From positions 1 through 13,359 of the forward strand of contig JAKCCY010000075.1 of assembly GCA_021838765.1 (NCBI GenBank): a stretch of DNA of 13,359 bases, read 5' to 3'. Of the stretch, positions 1-6,352 are shown piece after piece (within the stretch, counting starts at the first letter, position 1; each line of letters begins with the position of its first letter). The DNA comes from Nitrospirota bacterium (lineage in GTDB: Bacteria > Nitrospirota_A > Leptospirillia > Leptospirillales > Leptospirillaceae). Under the pieces are notes generated by a model. That model did not search any database and was not told the DNA's origin. It saw only the letters and a list, made by a program, of their open reading frames with translations. The position numbers and the translations under genes were made by a program.

Positions 1-1
1 C

Positions 2-61
2 AAAGCAAAGGCTTTGTTTCGAGAAAACATCCAGAAACTTGGACTTCCAGAAGAAGAATAG
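2..61 (+). CDS. C-terminal end of an upstream gene (partial)
   Basis: One frame is open from the window edge and stops with TAG at 59-61, giving 19 residues that end in LGLPEEE. The stop codon lies on the ribosome-binding site of the next gene (AGGAGG at 60-65), the close spacing seen elsewhere in this operon. The other two forward frames are also open here, so the frame choice rests on the stop position only. No function can be read from so short a tail. Confidence 0.4.
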   Translation, partial: KAKALFRENIQKLGLPEEE

Positions 62-72
62 GAGGAATAAAC

Positions 73-477
73 ATGAGCGACTTTGAGAAAAAGGAAGGGA
101 ATTTCAGTTATGCGATCACGATTGGTGGGATTGCAGCCTTTGTTATCGCAGGGCTTACCTGGTGGGGGTTATGGCACTTCGGAGGGGGTGCTTGGCCATG
201 GGGAGATCTGGCATCAGAAAAGCTCACATTCAATGCGAATTTCCTGTACTTCGTTCACTTTCTTTTTCCACATTATGTTGGGTCAATTAGAAGAACCTGG
301 TCAGAATTTGCCGACGTTCTGATCAAAACAAAGTCGATTGATGCTTTCATGATCCAGATTTGGGTCCCGCCCGTTATCGGTTTGATCGCGGGACTTACCG
401 TGTCGCTTTTGGTTTACAAGAATGACACCAAACCGAAGGAAACTGCGGGTTACGTGCGTGGTTCAAAGATTAAATAA
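73..477 (+). CDS. Two-helix inner-membrane protein, probable detached membrane domain of a type IV coupling protein
   Basis: This 134-aa protein has two hydrophobic segments, at about residues 13-36 and 93-114, separated by a loop of about 56 residues rich in aromatic residues (probably periplasmic). The short basic tail ends in GYVRGSKIK. This is the architecture of the N-terminal domain of TraD/TrwB/VirD4 coupling proteins, and the tail resembles the RG-containing motif that follows their second helix. The ATPase part is missing here and begins 20 bases downstream in a different frame, as a gene with its own ribosome site. Start: ATG at 73, seven bases after AGGAGG. I infer that it anchors the downstream ATPase in the inner membrane. 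A free-standing small membrane protein unrelated to coupling proteins is the alternative. The reading of two helices is firm and the role is inferred. Confidence 0.75.
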   Translation: MSDFEKKEGNFSYAITIGGIAAFVIAGLTWWGLWHFGGGAWPWGDLASEKLTFNANFLYFVHFLFPHYVGSIRRTWSEFADVLIKTKSIDAFMIQIWVPPVIGLIAGLTVSLLVYKNDTKPKETAGYVRGSKIK

Positions 478-497
478 CTCAACCAAGGAGGTTCAAA

Positions 498-1751
498 ATG
501 TTTGGATTTGGAAAAAAGAAAGAACTGATTTTCGGTATCCCTGGACTGGACTTTGTGAAAGATGCGGAACTCGAACATACGATCATCCCCGCAACAACTG
601 GATCCGGGAAAACAGTAACGCTACATCATCTTCTGAACCGGATTTTAGCGGGAGTCGATGAAGGCAGAAATGAAAAGGCGTTGATTGCTGATAATTCGGG
701 ACATTTGATGAGCACACGTGGGGATCTGAAAGTTGATAAGATCCTGAACCCGTTTGACGCACGATCGTTGAATTGGAATCCGTTCAACGAGATCGAAAAT
801 GAATGGGATTATGACAGTTTTTCAGCAAGCATGATCCCCGAGGATGGTTTCTCAGGGCAAGAAGCCGATTTCAGGACCTATGCTCAAGGACTTCTATCGA
901 ACTTGATGAAGGGGGTCCTGGCAATAGACGGAAAGAGAGATCCGCGGCTCGTTCAGCGCCTTATCTCATGTCCCGACCCGGAAGCCTTGAAGCCTTACTG
1001 TGAAGGAACATCCTCATCCATCCTTCTTGAAGCGAAGAATGATCGTTTTCTCGGGAGCGTTCAAGGAGTTGCTGCAAAAGCTTTGAAATCTTGGTCCGTC
1101 CTCAAATCAGACGGGGATTTTTCAATCAGAAAATGGGTGCGGGAGGGCAAGGGCTGTCTCTTTCTGACATACAAAGAGAGTCACCTGGACTCTCTCCGTC
1201 CGATTATAGGGGCCTGGTTATCTCTTGGGATCAAAGAAGTTCTTTCCCTTCCACAAGACGACTCAAGGAGAGTGTGGATGATCATGGATGAGCTTGACAG
1301 CTTGGGAACAGTTGCTGACTTGTCGAACGCGCTCACCAAAGGTCGGAAAAACGGTTTGGCGACAATCGCGACGATTCAGACTCTTTCTCAACTAAAAGAC
1401 CGCTACGGGGAAAATGGCAGCGAAACACTTCTTTCTTGCTTTGTGAATAAATTGATTATGCGTCAAGGGTCGCATAAGGATGCGGAGTATTGGTCAAAAG
1501 AGCTTGGTCAGCAAGAGGTTGTCAGAAAGACACCAGGAGAGAGTTTATCCGCAGGAATCGGGAGCGCCAGAAAAACGGTCTCATCAACTGAGACGCAACA
1601 AGTTCAGCAACTTGTTCTTCCGTCAGAGCTGATGCCCACAATCCTTCAAAAGTTTTGTGGATACGCGTCATTGTCTGGATACGGCAACATTCGTCGATTC
1701 AAAGTCGAACCTCAAGATTTTAAGGCCGTCAATCCTGATTTTGTAGCTTAA
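498..1751 (+). CDS. Type IV coupling protein ATPase domain (TraD/TrwB/VirD4 family) lacking the membrane anchor
   Basis: This 417-aa P-loop ATPase would link the relaxosome to the type IV secretion channel and drive DNA transfer. It begins almost at once with the nucleotide-binding domain. Walker A is ATTGSGKT at residues 32-39, and Walker B is WMIMDELDSLG with D264 and E265. The conserved glutamine motif is ATIQTLSQLKDRYG, with Q294 and Y303-G304. The sequence around NWNPFNEI and YAQGLLSNL is also typical of the TrwB/TraD branch. Full-length relatives carry about 70-130 N-terminal residues with two membrane helices, and none are present here. The 134-aa protein encoded just upstream supplies a matching segment. 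The ATG at 498 follows AAGGAGG at 485-491, so translation starts independently. The gene lies 13 bases before the relaxase gene, the trwB-trwC order. Family assignment is confident; pairing with the upstream protein is inferred. Confidence 0.93.
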   Translation: MFGFGKKKELIFGIPGLDFVKDAELEHTIIPATTGSGKTVTLHHLLNRILAGVDEGRNEKALIADNSGHLMSTRGDLKVDKILNPFDARSLNWNPFNEIENEWDYDSFSASMIPEDGFSGQEADFRTYAQGLLSNLMKGVLAIDGKRDPRLVQRLISCPDPEALKPYCEGTSSSILLEAKNDRFLGSVQGVAAKALKSWSVLKSDGDFSIRKWVREGKGCLFLTYKESHLDSLRPIIGAWLSLGIKEVLSLPQDDSRRVWMIMDELDSLGTVADLSNALTKGRKNGLATIATIQTLSQLKDRYGENGSETLLSCFVNKLIMRQGSHKDAEYWSKELGQQEVVRKTPGESLSAGIGSARKTVSSTETQQVQQLVLPSELMPTILQKFCGYASLSGYGNIRRFKVEPQDFKAVNPDFVA

Positions 1752-1764
1752 AGGAGGTCCGAAA

Positions 1765-4515
1765 ATGGCACTTGGATGCAACATCAGCCCCGGCCAGGGG
1801 GAAACCTACTACCGGAAAGATGACTACTATCTCACCAGAGAAGGAGGAGAGGACCACAAGCTCGAATGGGGCGGGAAACTTGCCGCCGAACTGGGCTTGG
1901 AAGGTAAAGCAGGTGAGGAAGACTGGAAGAATGCCCTGAATGGGCATTTTTCCGGAGGAATCGAGATCAAGGGGGGATCATTCAAGGATCCCGACACCGG
2001 GGAATTGCTCAAAAGGGCCGGAACGGACTTTGAATTTTCGGCTCCCAAGAGCGTGTCGATCCAGGCGCTTGTTCATGGAGATGAAGGACTGATCCGGGTG
2101 CATCGGGAGGCTGTGGATGTTGCCATGGCGGCTCTTGAAAAGGAAATCGGCGCACGAAGAGGACATGCGGGAAAAATATGGGAAACGACAGGAGAGGGCT
2201 TAACTGGTCGGGTCACACACATGACCAGCCGGGCCGGAGATCCACAACTTCATGACCATGTGATTTTTTTGAACATCACGAAAAATTCCGATGGGAATTA
2301 CCAGGCCATGACAAATGACCGGATGATGAACTATCAACGACTTGTCCAGGAGATTTACCACACAGAGCTTTCATCCCGACTAGAAAAAATGGGCTTCGAG
2401 CTTGAAAAGGGACAGTACGGGGAGCCACAGATTAAAGGATACACGCGAGAGCACATCGAGCATTTTTCAAAACGGGATTCAGCGATCAGCGAGTACATTA
2501 AAGAGAAATGGGGTGTGGACTGGAAGAAAATGAGTAGGGAGGAAAGAAACGAAAAGCGGTATATGCACGAAGAAGCCTGGAAGATGACCAGGGAAGCCAA
2601 GAAGGTCCGGGAGCTTGAGGGTCTTCAAAAAGACTGGCAGGACAGGGCAAAAGTGGTTGGGGCGGAAAAAGTCCTGGCAGAAAAAGAAAAATACCTGTCC
2701 CCGGAGAAGCGTCTTGAGGTTGCCCGAGAGTCTCTGAAATTTGCCATCGACCACCACACGGAGAGGGAGTCTGCCATCAAGGAGGGGGAGCTGATCCGGA
2801 CGGCCCTCCAGGACGGACGGGGAAAGATCACTTTTGAAGACATGAAGAAGGCGGTGGAGGAGGCGAAAGCGGAGGGCCAATTGATTCGGCAAGCCGGGGA
2901 TGGTTCCAGGCAAAACCTTCTGACCAGTCGGGAGGCTTTGGAGCGGGAAAAGCGGATCCTGTCTTTCGAGAAATCCGGGAGGGGTGCGGTGATCCCCGTC
3001 ATGAATCCTCTCCAGGCGGAAAACGCACTGAAAGCGATTGAGGAAAGGGACGGATTGATTCTGAACAACGAGCAGAAGGCGGCGGGCATGATGATGCTCA
3101 CGACCGATAACCGGTATTCGGGGATTAACGGCTATGCCGGCACGGGAAAAACCACGATGCTGAAACCAGCCATCGAAGTTTTGCAGAGCGCAGGATACCG
3201 GGTGATTGGCCTTGGTCCACAGCATTCCGCGGTTCATGCGCTGAAAGACGCAGGAATTATCGAATCCCGAACGCTACAAAGCTGGCTTGCGGACCGCCAG
3301 GCGGGAAAGGATCTGAATGAGAAAACTATTGTGATTATTGATGAGGCGGGACTAGCCAACGCAAAAGATCTTGACTCGGCCATGAAGCGGATCGAGAAGG
3401 CGGGGGCCAGATCACATTGCATCGGCGACCGAAAGCAATTTGAGAACGTTGCGGCAGGTCCGGCCTTTGCCATTCTCCAGGACAACGGAATGGAAACGGT
3501 CACTGTCACAAAGATGCAAAGACAGAAGAACGCTCCGGAGAATGTTCGGGAAGCGGCCAGGCTTTCCATCGACTCCCCGGCAAAGGCCCTGGAGAAGCTT
3601 GAGATCAAGGAAATCCGGAACCCGCAAGAGAGGTTCAAGGCCCTCTCCGAAGAGTACTTGAAATCGAAGGATCCGAAGGAGACCCTTGTTCTGACCGGAA
3701 CCCACGATGCCCGGAAGGCGGTGAACAATCATGTTCGGGAATCCCTGGGACTCTCCGGGAAAGGGATCGAGTTCACCCGCTATGAAGCCGGAGACTTCAC
3801 CGAAGCGCAAAAGAAACGGATCGATGCCTATGAGGTCGGCCAGGACGTCCGGTTCGGAAAGAATTACCGGAGCATGAATGTGAAGGCCGGGGAGATCGGG
3901 AAAATTGCCAGCGTGGACAAGGGAAACGGGACTGTTCACCTGAAAATGCAGGATGCTCGGGATGTGACCCTGACCCCCAGGGAGATGTCCGGAAAGGGGC
4001 ACGAGGTCGGACAGCTTGAGAAGATCGAACTGGCAAAAGGAGACCGGATACGGGTTACAGGTAACGAATTGAAAAAGGAAGGAATCACCAACGGAATGAA
4101 GGGGGCGGTTCTCGAATCGAAACATGATTCGTTAAAGATTCGCCTTGACAGCGGGAAGACTTTCGATCTGAAACCGGGATCCCGTCCAGTCGAGATCGAC
4201 CACGGATATGCGCAGACAGGACACAGCGCCCAGGGGTTGGGAGCGCAGACCGTCATTCTGGATCTTCCCTCGAACTCCCAGACATTGAACCGGAGATCCT
4301 TCTATACGAATCTGACCCGAACAAAAGACCAGGTTATCGCTTTTACTGACAACCTGGAAAAGCTCACTGGAGCCGTTTCCAGGGAGAACGACAAGACCAT
4401 GGCGCATGACGTGGAAAAGGAGATCAAGGAACCAGAACGACGTTTTGATCCGAAAGGAATTAAAATTGAGCCAAAAATCGAAAAAGTTATTCAAAGGGAA
4501 GGGATAGGACGATGA
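1765..4515 (+). CDS. MOBF-family conjugative relaxase-helicase (TraI/TrwC type)
   Basis: This 916-aa enzyme would nick oriT, stay covalently bound to the 5' end and unwind the transferred strand. The N-terminal relaxase domain has the two tyrosine pairs typical of MOBF enzymes (Y15-Y16 and Y21-Y22). It also has the FSAPKSVS motif with D88 just before it, and the metal-binding histidine triad H152, H163 and H165 in HMTSRAGDPQLHDHV. The C-terminal half is a RecD/TraI-like superfamily 1 helicase. Its motifs are Walker A GYAGTGKT (456-463), Walker B VIIDEAGL with D526-E527, GDRKQ (554-558), TGHSAQG ending at 824, and NLTRTKD with R852. A charged linker of about 150 residues joins the two parts. 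The length matches TrwC (about 966 aa) more than F TraI (about 1756 aa). The ATG at 1765 follows AAGGAGG at 1751-1757. All catalytic residues I looked for are present, so it appears intact. Confidence 0.96.
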   Translation: MALGCNISPGQGETYYRKDDYYLTREGGEDHKLEWGGKLAAELGLEGKAGEEDWKNALNGHFSGGIEIKGGSFKDPDTGELLKRAGTDFEFSAPKSVSIQALVHGDEGLIRVHREAVDVAMAALEKEIGARRGHAGKIWETTGEGLTGRVTHMTSRAGDPQLHDHVIFLNITKNSDGNYQAMTNDRMMNYQRLVQEIYHTELSSRLEKMGFELEKGQYGEPQIKGYTREHIEHFSKRDSAISEYIKEKWGVDWKKMSREERNEKRYMHEEAWKMTREAKKVRELEGLQKDWQDRAKVVGAEKVLAEKEKYLSPEKRLEVARESLKFAIDHHTERESAIKEGELIRTALQDGRGKITFEDMKKAVEEAKAEGQLIRQAGDGSRQNLLTSREALEREKRILSFEKSGRGAVIPVMNPLQAENALKAIEERDGLILNNEQKAAGMMMLTTDNRYSGINGYAGTGKTTMLKPAIEVLQSAGYRVIGLGPQHSAVHALKDAGIIESRTLQSWLADRQAGKDLNEKTIVIIDEAGLANAKDLDSAMKRIEKAGARSHCIGDRKQFENVAAGPAFAILQDNGMETVTVTKMQRQKNAPENVREAARLSIDSPAKALEKLEIKEIRNPQERFKALSEEYLKSKDPKETLVLTGTHDARKAVNNHVRESLGLSGKGIEFTRYEAGDFTEAQKKRIDAYEVGQDVRFGKNYRSMNVKAGEIGKIASVDKGNGTVHLKMQDARDVTLTPREMSGKGHEVGQLEKIELAKGDRIRVTGNELKKEGITNGMKGAVLESKHDSLKIRLDSGKTFDLKPGSRPVEIDHGYAQTGHSAQGLGAQTVILDLPSNSQTLNRRSFYTNLTRTKDQVIAFTDNLEKLTGAVSRENDKTMAHDVEKEIKEPERRFDPKGIKIEPKIEKVIQREGIGR

Positions 4516-4664
4516 TTGACCTTGTACTTTTTTATAAGCTGATCGAAGCTCTTGATGAAGTGACGCCCAAAACAGAAACACAACGAAAAAAAGAAATCGA
4601 AACTGCGAAACGGGAAATCGAAAAAGAGCGAAAAAGACAGATGGACCGTGGAATCGGATACTGA
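4512..4664 (+). CDS. 50-aa charged helical protein, translationally coupled to the relaxase
   Basis: The start codon overlaps the relaxase stop as ATGA, so ribosomes finishing the relaxase can restart here. The product begins with a short hydrophobic stretch (MIDLVLFYKLIEAL). It continues as a Lys/Glu/Arg-rich segment (about residues 22-43) likely to form one long helix or coiled coil, and ends MDRGIGY. No separate ribosome site is needed or evident. A terminator follows 11 bases after the stop, making this the last gene of the operon. I do not recognise a family. The RGIGY end loosely resembles the relaxase C-terminus (REGIGR), which may be chance. It may be a relaxase accessory factor, but that is inference from position alone. 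Confidence 0.6.
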   Translation: MIDLVLFYKLIEALDEVTPKTETQRKKEIETAKREIEKERKRQMDRGIGY

Positions 4665-4675
4665 AAAACTAATGG

Positions 4676-4698
4676 GGCCGGGCTTTTCCGGCCTTTTT
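4676..4698 (+). terminator. Rho-independent terminator of the coupling-protein/relaxase operon
   Basis: GGCCGG at 4676-4681 pairs with CCGGCC at 4688-4693 around a six-base loop, and the stem is followed by TTTTT at 4694-4698. It sits 11 bases after the stop codon of the 50-aa gene, where an operon end is expected. Confidence 0.85.
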
Positions 4699-4722
4699 GG
4701 TTCCTATTTTCCTCAATTCAAT

Positions 4723-4854
4723 AAACACGATCTGATCAAACATTAAACGCAATCTGATATGAATTTAAACGCAAACTGATCAAACATTAAGCGCAATCTG
4801 ATCAAAACATGAATGCATTCTGATATAGATTTAAACGTGATCTGATCAAAACTC
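4723..4854 (+). repeat. Six tandem 22-bp iterons, candidate origin (oriV or oriT)
   Basis: Six units of exactly 22 bases run head to tail, starting at 4723, 4745, 4767, 4789, 4811 and 4833. The shared parts are AAACGC (or close variants) at the unit start and CTGAT in the middle. Units 1, 3, 4 and 6 continue as CTGATCAAA. Units 2 and 5 read CTGATAT followed by an AT-rich end in GATTT or AATTT. The pattern is therefore A-B-A-A-B-A, a 66-base block present twice. Perfect spacing without gaps is typical of protein-binding iterons at plasmid replication origins or of relaxosome binding sites. The array lies just after the relaxase operon and about 600 bases before a ribbon-helix-helix gene, which favours a transfer or replication origin. 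No Rep gene is visible in the window. Confidence 0.85.
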
Positions 4855-5079
4855 GATACAACATCATTAACCGTTCCTCCCCATTCCTACCCTTCCCATC
4901 ATGTCCTTGACCATATCGGCGGCCTCCCGGCTCGCCTGATTGTCGCTCCCAACCGACATTTTCCCAGGACAAAAGCCCAAAAAAACCTGATTCACACGGG
5001 AAAGAATTATATCAGCCCTTTTCTTTCTGTTTCCCTGCCGATCCTACCAGCCAATCTTCTTTTTAACACCGCAGAACGC
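4855..5079. other. Intergenic stretch without a firm gene
   Basis: Nothing here is clearly coding. A minus-strand frame could encode about 30 residues from an ATG at 4959 (42 from a GTG at 4995), ending at 4867. It has no good ribosome site and I do not call it a gene. The stretch is pyrimidine-rich on the + strand and lies between the iterons and a cluster of inverted repeats. Confidence 0.5.
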
Positions 5080-5099
5080 AAAATAGGGGCCTATTTTTT
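5080..5099 (+). terminator. Hairpin with T-tract, possible terminator
   Basis: AAAATAG at 5080-5086 pairs perfectly with CTATTTT at 5091-5097 around GGGC, and the T run continues to 5099. The stem is AT-rich, so it is weak as a terminator. It could instead be structural within the putative origin region. Confidence 0.35.
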
Positions 5100-5107
5100 G
5101 GGAAGCA

Positions 5108-5168
5108 AAGGTATCCACCTTATCGCCATACCTTCATTACCAGCATTAATGTATCACTATTGATGCAT
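5108..5168. repeat. Cluster of short inverted repeats upstream of the promoter
   Basis: AAGGTAT (5108-5114) is the inverted copy of ATACCTT (5128-5134), with 13 bases between. A second dyad, TGTATCA and TGATGCA separated by CTAT, lies at about 5151-5168 with one mismatch. CATTA and TAATG form a smaller dyad between them. Inverted repeats of this kind flank nick sites in MOBF oriT regions and also serve as operators for the promoter directly downstream. Which applies cannot be told from the sequence. Confidence 0.4.
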
Positions 5169-5179
5169 TTTGTAACTGT

Positions 5180-5207
5180 TTGACAAGACTTTAGATAGAT
5201 GTATAAT
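5180..5207 (+). promoter_or_regulatory. Near-consensus sigma-70 promoter
   Basis: TTGACA at 5180-5185 and TATAAT at 5202-5207 are both perfect consensus hexamers with a 16-base spacer. The first gene of the downstream operon starts about 60 bases later. The inverted repeats ending just before the -35 box could be an operator for an operon-encoded repressor. Confidence 0.85.
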
Positions 5208-5266
5208 TAGATCAGCAACAGAACGTAATACGAAAATTGGCAACTAAATTAAAAAAGGAGATTAAA

Positions 5267-5449
5267 ATGACGAGATTTATGGTTGAGTTCAGACAGAAGC
5301 ATGCAAGATACACATCGACAGGAACCGTTTTCGCGGAAAAGCTCGCGATCGGCGATAAGGTTTATGTAGAAGTAGAAGATGAGAATGGCAACCGTGATGA
5401 AATCTACGGAAAGATCATAGATATTGCCTCAGAAGACGTTTTAGGCTAA
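5267..5449 (+). CDS. 60-aa hypothetical protein, first gene of the promoter-proximal operon
   Basis: The product is 60 residues when started at the ATG at 5267, seven bases after AAGGAG at 5254-5259. An in-frame TTG at 5237 would add 10 residues but lacks a ribosome site. The sequence has alternating hydrophobic and charged stretches (KVYVEVEDENGN, IYGKIIDI), suggesting a small beta-barrel. There are no cysteines, signal peptide or membrane segment, so it should be cytoplasmic. It is the first gene after the promoter, followed 9 bases later by the ribbon-helix-helix gene. I do not recognise the family. Confidence 0.7.
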   Translation: MTRFMVEFRQKHARYTSTGTVFAEKLAIGDKVYVEVEDENGNRDEIYGKIIDIASEDVLG

Positions 5450-5458
5450 GGCGAAAAT

Positions 5459-5614
5459 ATGGAAAAGAAGGAGGTAAAAAAGATCTTTTCCGTACGTTTA
5501 TCGCCAGAAACCATCGCTTTTTTGCATGATAAGTCTAGAAAAACAGGAAAAACAGTGAGTGAGATCATCAGATCAATAATCAAAAAAACGTTTAAAAAAG
5601 GAGAATCAAGATGA
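5459..5614 (+). CDS. 51-aa ribbon-helix-helix DNA-binding protein (CopG/Arc/MetJ fold)
   Basis: The protein reads as a minimal ribbon-helix-helix domain. A basic lead is followed by a beta strand (KKIFSVRL, about residues 7-14), helix A (SPETIAFLHDKSRK), the TGKT turn at about 29-32, and helix B (VSEIIRSIIKK). Such proteins bind DNA as dimers through the paired strands. In conjugative systems they include the relaxosome accessory proteins TraY (F), TrwA (R388) and NikA (R64), and in plasmids the copy-number or partition repressors CopG and ParG. Here it could bind the iterons or the inverted repeats upstream of its own promoter; that is inference. Its stop overlaps the next start as ATGA. The ribosome site (AAGG near 5448) is weak, so coupling to the preceding gene is likely. 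Confidence 0.8.
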   Translation: MEKKEVKKIFSVRLSPETIAFLHDKSRKTGKTVSEIIRSIIKKTFKKGESR

Positions 5615-5991
5615 CTGAAGCGGAGCATGACAGAATCTACGGAACCAACGACTTTTCAAGAATGTCAGTCTACGCCTGGGATTTCTGCACAAAATGGAGG
5701 GCTCTTTCGAAAATCGCTTCGGTCAGAAAGAAGAATGAGGTTTTTGAAAATGCCATGGCCACCACAAGGATTGCTTACAAAATCAAAGGTGATTTGGCTC
5801 AAACCGTACCGGCGATTCTAAAAGACCCGTACTTTGCTTATCTTGACCGATTTTATTCTATTTTCTTCAAAAATCTGCCCGGAATCGACTTTTCGGAGAA
5901 GGATTTGCGCACGTTTGTTGACAAAACCGACCATTTCATTTTTGAGTATGGCACCCCACGGGACTTGAAAAACGGCCCGTCAGAATCCTAA
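5611..5991 (+). CDS. 126-aa hypothetical cytoplasmic protein
   Basis: Its ATG overlaps the stop of the ribbon-helix-helix gene (ATGA), and AAAAGGAG lies just upstream, so it is part of the same operon. The sequence is rich in aromatic and charged residues and looks mostly helical (WDFCTKWRALSKIASVRKKNEVFENAM). A second half contains YFAYLDRFYSIFFKNLPGIDF. There is no signal peptide or membrane helix and a single cysteine. I do not recognise a family or motif. Close coupling to a DNA-binding protein might mean a shared role, but nothing in the sequence proves it. Confidence 0.75.
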   Translation: MTEAEHDRIYGTNDFSRMSVYAWDFCTKWRALSKIASVRKKNEVFENAMATTRIAYKIKGDLAQTVPAILKDPYFAYLDRFYSIFFKNLPGIDFSEKDLRTFVDKTDHFIFEYGTPRDLKNGPSES

Positions 5992-6022
5992 AAAACCCTT
6001 ATAACTAAAGGAGATCATTGAC

Positions 6023-6352
6023 ATGAAAACTCACTACAACGGAAAATGGGTTGACTCGCAGGATGTGAGCACAGAAAAAGATTTTAAGTGGGGGTCAAGT
6101 GCATGGCTGCTTATCCTGATTTTCCTTGGGTACGGCTACAACCAAAACCCCGATATGCCCTTATACAGAGCCGTTTTTATTGGGTTTGGCCTTCTTTGTG
6201 TTCTCGGAATTGCCACGAACATGACTTTTTTAAAGAAAGAAAGACCTTTACGCGAAAAGATCGCTCGACAGCAGGCGATGCAGAAAAACCTCGATGAACC
6301 GATGATTCTCACTGATGCAGACCGCATTCGCTACGATTTGGATCTAAAATGA
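6023..6352 (+). CDS. 109-aa membrane protein preceding the DotA/TraY homologue
   Basis: A hydrophilic start of about 22 residues is followed by two hydrophobic segments at about 25-40 and 47-68. A basic then acidic C-terminal region follows (KKERPLREKIARQQAM), probably cytoplasmic under the positive-inside rule. The ATG at 6023 follows AAAGGAG at 6007-6013. Its stop overlaps the start of the dotA/traY-like gene as ATGA, so the two products are made together and may act together. In IncI plasmids traX precedes traY, and in Legionella icmV lies next to dotA. This protein holds a comparable position, but I see no clear sequence likeness to either. Membrane location is firm; function is unknown. 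Confidence 0.75.
   Translation: MKTHYNGKWVDSQDVSTEKDFKWGSSAWLLILIFLGYGYNQNPDMPLYRAVFIGFGLLCVLGIATNMTFLKKERPLREKIARQQAMQKNLDEPMILTDADRIRYDLDLK

Noticed and set aside
2479..3237. 252-aa minus-strand ORF inside the relaxase gene
   Set aside because: It is antisense to the conserved relaxase-helicase coding sequence, and its Pro/Leu/Phe-rich product is typical of an antisense shadow.
4723..4854. Iterons considered as a CRISPR array
   Set aside because: The units follow each other without spacers and no cas genes are present. The 23-bp array at 13062-13326 fails for the same reason.
4867..4995. Minus-strand small ORF of 30-42 residues containing SREAADMVKDMMGRVG
   Set aside because: The composition is protein-like, but there is no good ribosome site or promoter and no neighbour on that strand. 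It may be a gene remnant or chance.
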